From: Bacillota bacterium
GTDB lineage: Bacteria; Bacillota; Clostridia; Tissierellales; Peptoniphilaceae
Direction of reading: 5' to 3'
Assembly (NCBI GenBank): GCA_029003555.1
Contig: JAQYCE010000074.1
Coordinates: 1 to 45,889, forward strand
DNA: 45,889 nucleotides
Shown here: piece after piece, positions 1 to 7,604 of the stretch
How the letters are laid out: each line of letters starts with the position of its first letter
Position numbering within the stretch: the first letter of the stretch is position 1
Program-made: the position numbers and the translations under genes
Notes under the pieces: model-generated
What the model was told of the DNA's origin: nothing
The model's database searches: none
What the model saw: the letters and a program-made list of their open reading frames with translations, nothing else

Positions 1-2
1 TC

Positions 3-992
3 CAGCAGATCATCTGGGCGGCGGAAGCCAACCACAGGAAGGTAGCCCTGTCAGGACGGTCCATGCTGACCAACGTGGATGTGGCCATGAACCTGGGCTA
101 TCTCAAGGTCAAGAAAAACACCCTGATCGACATCAATGAGGTCCGCAACTACAAGCCTTCACAGGTGACCCTTTTAATTACCGGGTCCCAGGGTGAGCCC
201 ATGTCGGCCTTGTCCCGGATGGCCAACAATGCCCACCGCCAGATTCAAATCCAGCCTACGGATACCATCATCCTTTCGGCTTCCCAGATCCCGGGAAATG
301 AAAAAGCCATTGGGGATATGCTCAACAATTTGACGGAGATGGGGCCCAAACTCATCTATTCTTCCTTAGCCGAGGTCCATGTCTCCGGCCACGCCTGTGC
401 GGAGGAACTCAAACTCATGCACTCCCTGGTCAAGGCCCAGTATTTTATTCCGGCCCACGGGGAAACCCGGATGCTGGTCGCCCATAAAGAGCTGGCCATG
501 TCTTTAGGTATGCCGGAAGACCACGTTCTGATGGGACAAAACGGAACCGTCTTTGAATTTGAACGCCGTGGGGCCCATGTCAAGGCGAATACGGATAATG
601 AAGTCCAGGCCGGCAAGGTCCTGATCGATGGTCTGGGGGTAGGCGATGTGGGCAATGTGGTCCTGAACGACCGCAAGCGCCTATCGGATGACGGGATGAT
701 CGTCATTGTGGCAACAGTGGACAAGAATTCTGCCCGCCTGGCGGCCGGACCTGAAATCATCTCCCGTGGCTTTGTCTATATGAAGGACAACATCGACATG
801 ATCCAGGAGATCAAGAAGCAGGTTCGAGCCATCTTCGACAATGCGGAAAAGAAAAACATCAAGGATTGGTCCTTCCTGAAATCGGAAATCCGGGATAAGA
901 TCAAGTCCTATGTCTATGCAGAAATCCAGAGAAACCCCATGATCCTTTCGATCATTATGGAAACAGAGACCGCCAATGGCAAATCACGGTAA
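3..992 (+). CDS. rnj: Ribonuclease J, C-terminal part (5' end outside window)
   Basis: The reading frame is open from base 3, so the gene starts upstream and about 329 C-terminal residues of a usual ~555 are present. RNase J is a metallo-beta-lactamase/beta-CASP enzyme with 5'-3' exonuclease and endonuclease activity in mRNA decay and rRNA maturation. Visible marks are the beta-CASP segment with GSQGEP, the LSASQIPGNE stretch, HVSGHA and PAHGE, the last two being late metal and substrate motifs, followed by the C-terminal dimerisation domain. The N-terminal HxHxDH metal site would lie before the window. The last 17 bases overlap the next gene, which suggests translational coupling. Whether this is RNase J1 or J2 cannot be told from this part. 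Confidence 0.93.
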   Translation, partial: QQIIWAAEANHRKVALSGRSMLTNVDVAMNLGYLKVKKNTLIDINEVRNYKPSQVTLLITGSQGEPMSALSRMANNAHRQIQIQPTDTIILSASQIPGNEKAIGDMLNNLTEMGPKLIYSSLAEVHVSGHACAEELKLMHSLVKAQYFIPAHGETRMLVAHKELAMSLGMPEDHVLMGQNGTVFEFERRGAHVKANTDNEVQAGKVLIDGLGVGDVGNVVLNDRKRLSDDGMIVIVATVDKNSARLAAGPEIISRGFVYMKDNIDMIQEIKKQVRAIFDNAEKKNIKDWSFLKSEIRDKIKSYVYAEIQRNPMILSIIMETETANGKSR

Positions 993-2208
993 GTTTGAAC
1001 TCCTGGCTCCCGCAGGGGATATGGAAAAGCTGAAATCCGCCCTCCACTTCGGGGCGGATGCCGTTTATTTGGGCGGGGAGAGCTTTGGACTCCGGAAGGC
1101 ATCAAAGAATTTCTCCCGTGAGGAATTGGAAGAAGCCGTCCGTTATGCCCATGCTAAGGGGGCCAAGATCCATGTGACGACCAATATCCTTCCCCATGAT
1201 AATGACCTGGATGGCTTAAAGGATTATGCTCTCTTTCTGGAATCCATCGGGGTGGATGCCGTCATCGTTTCGGATCCCGGTATCTTTATGGCCTTTAAAA
1301 ATAATACAGATGTAGAAATCCACGTTTCCACCCAGGCTTCCATCACTTCATCAGATACGGTCAATTTTTGGGCCGACCTGGGGGCAAAGCGACTGGTCTT
1401 AGCCCGGGAACTCAGTTTAGAGGAAATCCGCCGGATCAGGGAAAACGCCTATGAAGATGTGGATTTGGAGTGCTTTGTCCATGGGGCCATGTGCATTTCC
1501 TATAGTGGCCGCTGCCTCCTGTCCAACTATATGACCGGGAGGGATGCCAACCAGGGCGACTGCGCCCAGGCTTGCCGGTGGAAGTACCATCTTATGGAAG
1601 AAAAAAGGGAGGGGGAGTTTTATCCCATCGGGGAAGATGGGGGAGGGACATTCATCCTAAATTCCAAGGACCTCTGCCTCCTTCCCTATATGTCCGACCT
1701 CATGGACGCCGGCATCCGGTCTTTTAAGATTGAAGGTCGGGTCAAGACCGCTTTCTACGTCGCCTGTGTGGTCAGGGCCTATCGCCAGGCCATAGATGCC
1801 GCCTTGGAAGGGAAGTTGGACCAGAACCTGGTTGATGACTTAATGAAGGAGCTGGCCAAGACCTCCCACAGGGATTTCACCTCCGGCTTCCTCTTTGGAA
1901 ATCCAGGATTGGGCGGGCAGAATTATGACACCACATCGTATATCCAGGACTATGACTTCATTGGAGTGGTCCAGGAAATCGACCAGGCCAGGGGACGGGT
2001 CCTCATCCAATGCCGGAATAAGTTTTCTCGAGGCGATGAGGTGGAAATGGTCAGGGCAAAAGCTTGTACCCTTTCCTTCAAAATTTCGGATATCGAGGAC
2101 CGGGAAGGATCCCGACAGGAGGAAGCCAAAGTTCCTATGGCGGATTATTGGATTCCCCTAGAGGAGACCTGTCAAGTCGGCGATATGGTCCGGAAGCGGA
2201 AGAATTAG
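976..2208 (+). CDS. U32 family peptidase-like protein, probable tRNA 5-hydroxyuridine synthesis (TrhP type)
   Basis: A 410-residue protein of the peptidase U32 family. It opens with the typical LLAPAGDMEKL and has the family signature around residues 160-200 (ECFVHGAMC, SGRC, GDCAQACRW), with several cysteines that probably bind an iron-sulfur cluster. The C-terminal ~70 residues match the extra domain of longer U32 members. Relatives were first called collagenases, but work on E. coli TrhP and Bacillus YrrN/YrrO links them to prephenate-dependent hydroxylation of U34 in tRNA, which I consider the likelier role. The ATG lies inside the end of the RNase J gene. A strong terminator follows at 2255. 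Confidence 0.88.
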   Translation: MANHGKFELLAPAGDMEKLKSALHFGADAVYLGGESFGLRKASKNFSREELEEAVRYAHAKGAKIHVTTNILPHDNDLDGLKDYALFLESIGVDAVIVSDPGIFMAFKNNTDVEIHVSTQASITSSDTVNFWADLGAKRLVLARELSLEEIRRIRENAYEDVDLECFVHGAMCISYSGRCLLSNYMTGRDANQGDCAQACRWKYHLMEEKREGEFYPIGEDGGGTFILNSKDLCLLPYMSDLMDAGIRSFKIEGRVKTAFYVACVVRAYRQAIDAALEGKLDQNLVDDLMKELAKTSHRDFTSGFLFGNPGLGGQNYDTTSYIQDYDFIGVVQEIDQARGRVLIQCRNKFSRGDEVEMVRAKACTLSFKISDIEDREGSRQEEAKVPMADYWIPLEETCQVGDMVRKRKN

Positions 2209-2254
2209 CCATTCCTAACACATGGACAAAATGAATATAAATAATATTTTTTGT

Positions 2255-2282
2255 AAGGCCTGATTGTTGATAATCAGGCCTT
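2255..2282. terminator. Intrinsic terminator after the U32 gene
   Basis: A perfect 11-bp inverted repeat, AAGGCCTGATT / AATCAGGCCTT, with a 6-base loop. T-rich DNA lies on both sides, so it could end transcription from either direction. It closes the RNase J-U32 unit and insulates the arginine deiminase operon. Confidence 0.8.
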
Positions 2283-2333
2283 TATACTTGCCTTTAGAAA
2301 TTTTTAAAATGATTTCTTTTTTTTTAGAAACTG

Positions 2334-2342
2334 TGATATATT
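2334..2342 (+). promoter_or_regulatory. Candidate promoter (extended -10) of the arginine deiminase operon
   Basis: TG-A-TATATT forms an extended -10 element in an A/T-rich stretch. The best -35 match at 17 bases is poor (TTCTTT, 2314-2319), which fits an extended -10 promoter or one that needs an activator. The predicted start, near A2349, falls exactly at the first base of a long-range stem in the leader, which supports the placement. Confidence 0.5.
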
Positions 2343-2348
2343 ATCCCC

Positions 2349-2499
2349 AGGGAAGATAGTTTTTCAGATAGGGAGTATCTCACCATGAAGATGGACTTCC
2401 GCTTAACTTTTATCGAAATTGATAAAAGTGGGAGGTCCTGAACATAGAGAGGGTCTTGCTTTTGCATTAGCCCCCTTGCGGAGAGATTCTTCCTTTTTT
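2349..2499 (+). ncRNA. Structured arcA leader / possible terminated small RNA, class unknown
   Basis: This fills most of the 374-base gap between the U32 gene and arcA. From the predicted start, AGGGAAGA (2349-2356) can pair with TCTTCCTT (2488-2495), and the 3' arm runs into six T (2494-2499) like an intrinsic terminator. Inside lie an AGATA/TATCT hairpin (2366-2380) with GGGAG in its loop, a CCAT/ATGG hairpin (2383-2394), and a large hairpin with outer arms 2393-2400/2431-2438 and a perfect 9-bp inner stem 2406-2414/2421-2429. The two last hairpins overlap at 2393-2394 and are mutually exclusive there. I do not recognise a known riboswitch or T-box motif. The remaining 83 bases before arcA show only its ribosome binding site. 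Confidence 0.4.
2385..2441 (+). CDS. Possible 18-residue leader peptide upstream of arcA
   Basis: ATG at 2385 opens a short frame of 18 codons ending in TGA at 2439-2441. A GGGAG Shine-Dalgarno-like sequence (2371-2375) lies 9 bases upstream, displayed in the loop of a small hairpin. The peptide has two arginines, a CGC at position 6 and an AGG at position 17, next to the end. Its reading frame spans the largest leader hairpin, so a moving or stalled ribosome would change the fold. Its place before an arginine-degrading operon suggests a control peptide, but a chance frame of this size is quite possible. Confidence 0.3.
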   Translation: MKMDFRLTFIEIDKSGRS

Positions 2500-2582
2500 A
2501 GTGCCCTCGAATACTAGGCTGGAAAACGATTAACCCTTGTTGATTTAAGGTCACTTTATTTTAATCTTTGAAAGGAGATTAC

Positions 2583-3830
2583 ATGAACCCAATTAATGTT
2601 ACTAGTGAGATCGGCAGGTTGAAGAAGGTACTCGTCCACCGTCCCGGTGATGAGCTGCTCTATCTCACTCCCAACACACTAGAAGAGTTGCTCTTCGATG
2701 ATATCCCTGATTTAAGCAAGGCCCAGGCCGAGCATGACCGTTTCACTGACATTATGCGTGAAGAGGGTGTAGAGGTTGTTTACTTGGAAGACCTCATGGC
2801 TGAAACTCTGGATGCCAATCCCGACCTTAAAGACCAATTTTTAGATGAATTCCTGGATGATGCAGGAATCGTTACCAAAACCTATCATGACATTCTCAAG
2901 CAGTTCTTCAGCCAGTACAAGGACAACAAGGAACTGGTCATGAAGACCATGGCCGGTGTCAAATTCGATGAGTTGCCCGAAGTGGAAACCAACTTCCTGA
3001 TCGACGAGTTGGATAGAAGCTCCCAGCTGATCCTGAACCCCATGCCCAACCTCTACTTCACCCGCGACCCCTTTGCTTCCGTTGGTGACTCAGCTGTCGT
3101 CAACAAGATGTACTCCGTGACCAGAAACCGTGAGACCATCTACTGCGACTACATTTTCCGTTACCACCCCGAATATGCCGGCAAGGTTCCCAACCTCTAC
3201 GGTCGTCATGAGCACTTCCATATCGAAGGTGGTGACGTCTTCAACGTCGATGAAAATACCCTCTTTGTAGGTATTTCCCAGCGGACCGAGGCGGATGCCC
3301 TTCAGAAATTAGCCCATAACATTTATTGGGAGAAGGGTGCCAACAATATCAAGAGAATCTATGCCTTTGATATTCCCAATAACCGTGCCATGATGCACCT
3401 TGACACCGTCTTCACTATGATCGACTACGATGCCTTCACCTACCATCCCGGCATCACTGCCACCCTCCGCGTTTTCGAACTGACCAAGGACGAGAACAAG
3501 GAAGGCGAGATCGTCATTAAGGAGATGAAGGGTTCCCTCCAGGAAATCCTCAGCAACATCCTGGGCAGAGAAGTCCGTCTCTTTCCCTGCGGCGCCGGCG
3601 ATGTCATTGCTGCCGAGAGAGAGCAGTGGACTGACGGGTCCAACACCCTGACCCTGGCTCCCGGAAAGATCCTGGTTTACAAGAGAAACTATGCGACCAA
3701 CAAGTCCTTGAAGGAAGCCGGCTTTGAAGTTCTGGAGCTCGATTCCGACAACCTGACCGTCGGTCGTGGCGGCCCACGCTGCATGTCCATGCCTCTGATT
3801 CGTGAGCCCATCGAAAAGCTGACCAAGTAG
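2583..3830 (+). CDS. arcA: Arginine deiminase
   Basis: A 415-residue enzyme that hydrolyses L-arginine to citrulline and ammonia, the first step of the arginine deiminase pathway. It carries FTRDP (159-163), HIEGGD (213-218), MHLDT with the catalytic His272, and the nucleophile Cys400 in GGPRCMSMP near the C-terminus. These are the expected guanidino-modifying enzyme residues, and the length is normal. I chose ATG 2583 because AAAGGAG (2571-2577) sits just upstream; a TTG at 2568 is in frame but would precede that site. Arginine codons are mostly CGT, CGC and AGA, with CGG scarce, unlike the housekeeping genes further on, which suggests high expression. It is first in arcA-arcB-arcC-transporter. 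Confidence 0.97.
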   Translation: MNPINVTSEIGRLKKVLVHRPGDELLYLTPNTLEELLFDDIPDLSKAQAEHDRFTDIMREEGVEVVYLEDLMAETLDANPDLKDQFLDEFLDDAGIVTKTYHDILKQFFSQYKDNKELVMKTMAGVKFDELPEVETNFLIDELDRSSQLILNPMPNLYFTRDPFASVGDSAVVNKMYSVTRNRETIYCDYIFRYHPEYAGKVPNLYGRHEHFHIEGGDVFNVDENTLFVGISQRTEADALQKLAHNIYWEKGANNIKRIYAFDIPNNRAMMHLDTVFTMIDYDAFTYHPGITATLRVFELTKDENKEGEIVIKEMKGSLQEILSNILGREVRLFPCGAGDVIAAEREQWTDGSNTLTLAPGKILVYKRNYATNKSLKEAGFEVLELDSDNLTVGRGGPRCMSMPLIREPIEKLTK

Positions 3831-3842
3831 TCTGTTCTTGTC

Positions 3843-3874
3843 CCATGAGCCGGATCTCTTAACCCGGCCCATGG
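3843..3874 (+). other. Intercistronic hairpin between arcA and arcB
   Basis: CCATGAGCCGG pairs with CCGGCCCATGG, two 5-bp blocks separated by one A-C mismatch, with a 10-base loop. No T tract follows, so it is not a terminator. It may protect the 3' end of the arcA message or act as a processing site, giving unequal arcA and arcB expression. Confidence 0.45.
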
Positions 3875-3898
3875 TTAACCATTAGAAAGAGGCAAACT

Positions 3899-4903
3899 AT
3901 GCCAATTAACTTTCAGGGCCGGAGCTTTCTGACCCTTCAAGATTACACCCCGGAAGAGATCACCTACCTGATCGACCTTTCCGCCAAGTTCAAAAGCCTG
4001 AAGCACACCCACACCCCCCACAAATACCTCGAAGGAAAGAACATCGTTCTCCTCTTCGAAAAGACCTCCACTCGGACCAGATGCTCCTTTGAAGTAGCCG
4101 GTATGGACCTGGGTATGGGCGTCACCTACTTGGACCCCGGTTCAAGCCAGATGGGACACAAGGAATCCATCGAAGACACTGCTAAGGTTTTGGGCCGCTT
4201 CTATGACGGCATCGAATACCGTGGTTTCGACCAGAAATTGGTTGAGAAGCTGGCCAAGTACTCCGGCGTTCCCGTATGGAACGGCCTGACCGATGCTTCC
4301 CACCCCACCCAGATGCTGGCCGATATGTTGACCATCCGTGAAAACTTCGGTTACCTCAAGGGCCTGAAGTTTGTCTTCATGGGCGACTGCCGGAACAACG
4401 TCTCCAACTCCTTAATGATCACCTGCGCCAAGCTGGGTCTTAACTACGTCGGCTGCGGTCCCAAGGACCTCTGGCCGGAAAAGGACCTCATTGCCAAGGC
4501 CAATGAATACGCCAAGTATTACAACTCCACCGTTGAGTTCACCGAAGATCCGGAAGAAGCGGTTAAGGGCGCTCATGCCGTCTACACCGACATCTGGGTT
4601 TCCATGGGCGAGCCCCACGAAATCTACCAGAAGCGGATTGCTGAGCTCCACAAGTACAGAGTGACCCAGAAGTTGATGGACCTGGCTGATCCTGAAGCCA
4701 TCTTCCTCCACTGCCTGCCCTCCTTCCATGACCTGGAGACCTCTACCGGTCGCGAAATCAACGAGGAATTCGGTGACCAGTATGACCTGAACGGGATGGA
4801 AGTGACCGACGAGGTCTTTCTGGGTAAGCAATCCAGGGTCTTTGATGAAGCGGAAAACCGCATGCACACCATCAAAGCGGTCATGTTCGCTACCTTAAAG
4901 TAG
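3899..4903 (+). CDS. arcB: Ornithine carbamoyltransferase (catabolic)
   Basis: A 334-residue protein, full length for the family. It has the carbamoyl-phosphate site STRTR (57-61), HPTQ near 137 and HCLP near 273, all diagnostic of ornithine carbamoyltransferase. In this operon it should run in the catabolic direction, splitting citrulline with phosphate into ornithine and carbamoyl phosphate. It starts at ATG 3899 after a modest AGAGG site. It lies 68 bases after arcA, with a hairpin between them, and 9 bases before arcC. No arginine biosynthesis genes are nearby, which supports the catabolic reading. Confidence 0.96.
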   Translation: MPINFQGRSFLTLQDYTPEEITYLIDLSAKFKSLKHTHTPHKYLEGKNIVLLFEKTSTRTRCSFEVAGMDLGMGVTYLDPGSSQMGHKESIEDTAKVLGRFYDGIEYRGFDQKLVEKLAKYSGVPVWNGLTDASHPTQMLADMLTIRENFGYLKGLKFVFMGDCRNNVSNSLMITCAKLGLNYVGCGPKDLWPEKDLIAKANEYAKYYNSTVEFTEDPEEAVKGAHAVYTDIWVSMGEPHEIYQKRIAELHKYRVTQKLMDLADPEAIFLHCLPSFHDLETSTGREINEEFGDQYDLNGMEVTDEVFLGKQSRVFDEAENRMHTIKAVMFATLK

Positions 4904-4912
4904 GGTTAACCT

Positions 4913-5851
4913 ATGGCAAGAAAGAAAATCGTCGTGGCCCTGGGCGGAAACGCCCTGGGTTTCACACCTGAAGAACAACTTTCCCTGGTAAAGAAGACCG
5001 CCTCCACCATTGTTGACCTCTCGGAGAACTATGACGTCATCATCGGTCACGGGAACGGTCCCCAGGTTGGTATGATCAACAACGCCATGTCCTTCTCCGC
5101 CTCCAATGGGGGAGAGACCCCGGCCATGCCCTTCCCTGAATGTGGGGCCATGAGCCAGGGCTATATCGGCTACCACCTGGTCCAGTCCATCCAGAATGAG
5201 CTGGCCAAGCGGGGGATCAAAGACCGCCCGGTGGCCTGCCTGGTTACCCAGGTTGTTGTTGATGAAAAAGATCCGGCCTTCCAAAACCTGACTAAACCTA
5301 TCGGCTCCTTCATGACCCAGGAAGTTGCTAAAAAGGAAGCCAAGGAAAAGGGCTGGACCGTCAAAGAAGACGCTGGCCGCGGCTGGCGGAGGGTGGTTGC
5401 CTCGCCCATGCCCCAGCGGATTGTTGAGCTGGACGTGGTCGACCAATTGGTTGCCCAGGGCGATATTGTCATCACCACCGGTGGTGGCGGCATCCCCGTT
5501 ATTGAAAAGGAATACGGCTATGAGGGTGTCCCGGCCGTCATTGACAAGGACCGGTCTTCGGCCAAACTTGCCAATGATATCGGTGCCGACCTTCTCGTAA
5601 TTTTAACGGCCGTTGACCAGGTTTATATCAACTACAATAAGCCGGACCAGAAGGCTTTGGAGAGGATCGATGTGGCGGAGGCCAATCAATATATTGAACA
5701 AGGTCAGTTCGCCCAGGGATCCATGTTGCCAAAGGTGGAGGCCTGCTTATCCTTTGTTGAAGCCAACAAGGGCAAGGAAGCCTTGATCACCTCTCTCGAG
5801 AGGGCCAAGGAAGCCTTGGAAGGAAAAACCGGAACGATCATTTACTCGTAG
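4913..5851 (+). CDS. arcC: Carbamate kinase
   Basis: A 312-residue amino-acid-kinase-fold enzyme that transfers phosphate from carbamoyl phosphate to ADP. It makes the ATP of the arginine deiminase pathway and releases carbamate, which breaks down to CO2 and ammonia. Family marks are GGNAL at the N-terminus, GHGNGPQVG (about 45-53), VASPMPQRI, TGGGGIPV and DKDRSSAKLA. It starts 9 bases after the arcB stop, in the same operon. A GC-rich hairpin without a T tract lies after the stop and before the transporter gene. Confidence 0.96.
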   Translation: MARKKIVVALGGNALGFTPEEQLSLVKKTASTIVDLSENYDVIIGHGNGPQVGMINNAMSFSASNGGETPAMPFPECGAMSQGYIGYHLVQSIQNELAKRGIKDRPVACLVTQVVVDEKDPAFQNLTKPIGSFMTQEVAKKEAKEKGWTVKEDAGRGWRRVVASPMPQRIVELDVVDQLVAQGDIVITTGGGGIPVIEKEYGYEGVPAVIDKDRSSAKLANDIGADLLVILTAVDQVYINYNKPDQKALERIDVAEANQYIEQGQFAQGSMLPKVEACLSFVEANKGKEALITSLERAKEALEGKTGTIIYS

Positions 5852-5865
5852 GAAAGACCCCGTTT

Positions 5866-5893
5866 CCAGGCCCGTTTGTAGGAATGGGCTTGG
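5866..5893 (+). other. Intercistronic hairpin between arcC and the transporter gene
   Basis: CCAGGCCC pairs with GGGCTTGG (8 bp, one G-T wobble) around a 12-base loop in a 103-base gap. No T run follows, so readthrough is expected. It is probably an mRNA stability or processing element rather than a terminator. Confidence 0.35.
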
Positions 5894-5954
5894 AGGCGGA
5901 TCATCCGTCGACGCTTTTCCTAGGAAAAGCAAAAATTCCGAAAGGAGTCATTTT

Positions 5955-7469
5955 ATGACTGAAAAGAAAAAGAGGGGATCCCTATCGGCCTTTAGTATTT
6001 TGATGCTGATCCTTCTCGTTCTCTGCATTGTATCCGCAGTTCTGTCCGGATCACCCATTTCTGATGGCGTGATTAAGAACTTGGATCCCGACAAGTACGG
6101 CTCTCTCCTTGAGACCATTGAACAAGGCAACCATGTTGAGGTTGTTGGAGCCGGGATTAAAGACTTCTTCATGTCCATCCCGAATGGTTTTATGGATGCC
6201 TCTGACCTTATCGTCTTTATTTTCTGCATTGGTGGATTTATCGGTATCGTTATGGAAACCGGTGCCCTTCAAGCCGGTGTCCTCCACCTGGTAAAAAAGA
6301 TGAAGGGAAAGGAAGAAAGACTGATTGTCATTCTGATGTTCCTCTTCTCCTTGGGCGGAACCACCTACGGTATGGCTGAGGAAACCATCGGTTTCTATGC
6401 CCTCATTACCACCGCCATGGTCGCCGCCGGCTTTGATACCCTGGTTGCCCTATCCACCGTTTTGATCGGTGCCACCTCCGGTGTTTTGGGTTCCACTATC
6501 AACCCCTTTGCTACCGGCGTTGCCATGTCGGCCCTTAAGTCCGTCGGCATTGAGCCCAATGTCACTTTAATCATGGGCCTGGGTGTTATTCTCTGGCTCT
6601 CCACCTATGCCATTGCGGCTTGGTATGTCACCTCTTATGCCAAGAAGGTAAAAGCCGACAAGGGCTCCACCCTCTTAACCGTCCGTGAACAGCAGATCAT
6701 GGAAGAAGAACTGGGCGAGGAGGCCGCCAAGGCTGCCGAATTGGAATTCACCGGCAAGCATAAGGCTATCCTGACCGTCTTCGGCATCTCCTTTATTGTT
6801 ATGATCATTTCTTTGATTTCCTGGCCCGACCTGGTCTTTGGCGGCGACGAAGATGCCTTCCTGGCTGCCATGGGTTGGACTGACTTCCTGACCGGTGAGC
6901 CCCTGGGTTGGTGGTATTTCACCCAGTTAGCCGCCTGGTTCACCTTTGCCTCCATTATCGTTGCGGTAATTGCAGGCTTCTCCGAAAAGCACTTTGTCAA
7001 CTCCTTCCTGGCCGGTGCGGCAGACCTAATCTCCGTTGCCATGATCATCGCTACCGCTCGTGGTATCACCGTCGTCATGAACGCCACCCACATGGACTTC
7101 TGGATCCTGGACAAGTCTTCCCAGCTCCTCTCCGGCGTCCCTGCCTTGGTCTTCATCCCTCTGGCCTATATCATCTACCTGATTCTTTCCTTCCTGGTGC
7201 CCTCCACTTCCGGATTGGCCGGACTCTCCATCCCGGTCATGGGCCCCTTGGCTGCAGAATTGGGCTTCAATCCGACCATCATGATTATGGTCTTCTCCGC
7301 CGCTTCCGGCGTCATCAACTACTTCACCCCGACCTCGGGTGTTGTCATGGGCGGCGTTACTGCCTCCCGTGTTGAGTACTCCACCTATCTGAAGTTCGTG
7401 TGGAAGTTCCTCATTATCGTCGGTATTGCCAACATCGTCATCTTAACCGCAGCGGAGATGATGTCTTAA
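5955..7469 (+). CDS. YfcC-family membrane transporter, probable arginine/ornithine antiporter
   Basis: A 504-residue polytopic membrane protein with about twelve hydrophobic segments, of the YfcC/C4-dicarboxylate-carrier-like (DcuC) superfamily. Conserved pieces are SLGGTTYGMAEE near residues 135-146, an NPFATG segment, and PSTSGLAGLSIPVMGPLA followed by TPTSGVVMGG near the C-terminus. Members in streptococcal and clostridial arginine deiminase operons are thought to exchange arginine for ornithine. That substrate is inferred here from position as the last gene after arcABC, not from residues I can read. ATG 5955 follows AAAGGAG at a good distance. A strong terminator follows 32 bases after the stop. 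Confidence 0.85.
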   Translation: MTEKKKRGSLSAFSILMLILLVLCIVSAVLSGSPISDGVIKNLDPDKYGSLLETIEQGNHVEVVGAGIKDFFMSIPNGFMDASDLIVFIFCIGGFIGIVMETGALQAGVLHLVKKMKGKEERLIVILMFLFSLGGTTYGMAEETIGFYALITTAMVAAGFDTLVALSTVLIGATSGVLGSTINPFATGVAMSALKSVGIEPNVTLIMGLGVILWLSTYAIAAWYVTSYAKKVKADKGSTLLTVREQQIMEEELGEEAAKAAELEFTGKHKAILTVFGISFIVMIISLISWPDLVFGGDEDAFLAAMGWTDFLTGEPLGWWYFTQLAAWFTFASIIVAVIAGFSEKHFVNSFLAGAADLISVAMIIATARGITVVMNATHMDFWILDKSSQLLSGVPALVFIPLAYIIYLILSFLVPSTSGLAGLSIPVMGPLAAELGFNPTIMIMVFSAASGVINYFTPTSGVVMGGVTASRVEYSTYLKFVWKFLIIVGIANIVILTAAEMMS

Positions 7470-7500
7470 GCTATTTCATCATCGAGTAAATGATTCACTT

Positions 7501-7529
7501 GCCCCCGGCTTTGAGCAGGGGGCTTTTTT
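7501..7529 (+). terminator. Terminator of the arginine deiminase operon
   Basis: GCCCCC / GGGGGC with an 11-base loop, followed directly by six T. Confidence 0.9.
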
Positions 7530-7550
7530 CTGCCCATATCACTCAAGATA

Positions 7551-7559
7551 TGGTAAAAT
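7551..7559 (+). promoter_or_regulatory. Candidate argS promoter (extended -10)
   Basis: TG-G-TAAAAT, an extended -10 element just after the preceding terminator. The start would be near 7566, leaving a leader of about 40 bases. No convincing -35 box is visible. Confidence 0.5.
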
Positions 7560-7604
7560 GAATCAAATTCGTTTATTTTTAGTATGGTCAGATGGGAGTA
7601 GCTT

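Noticed and set aside
2349..2499. 6S RNA or a known riboswitch identity for the arcA leader
   Set aside because: Size and closing stem are compatible with 6S RNA, but the long paired arms and central bubble are not clear, and no T-box, lysine, glycine or guanidine motif is recognisable; left unnamed.
2540..2567. TTGATT/TAATCT as a second arcA promoter
   Set aside because: The -10 match is 3 of 6, and transcription would begin within the ribosome binding site.
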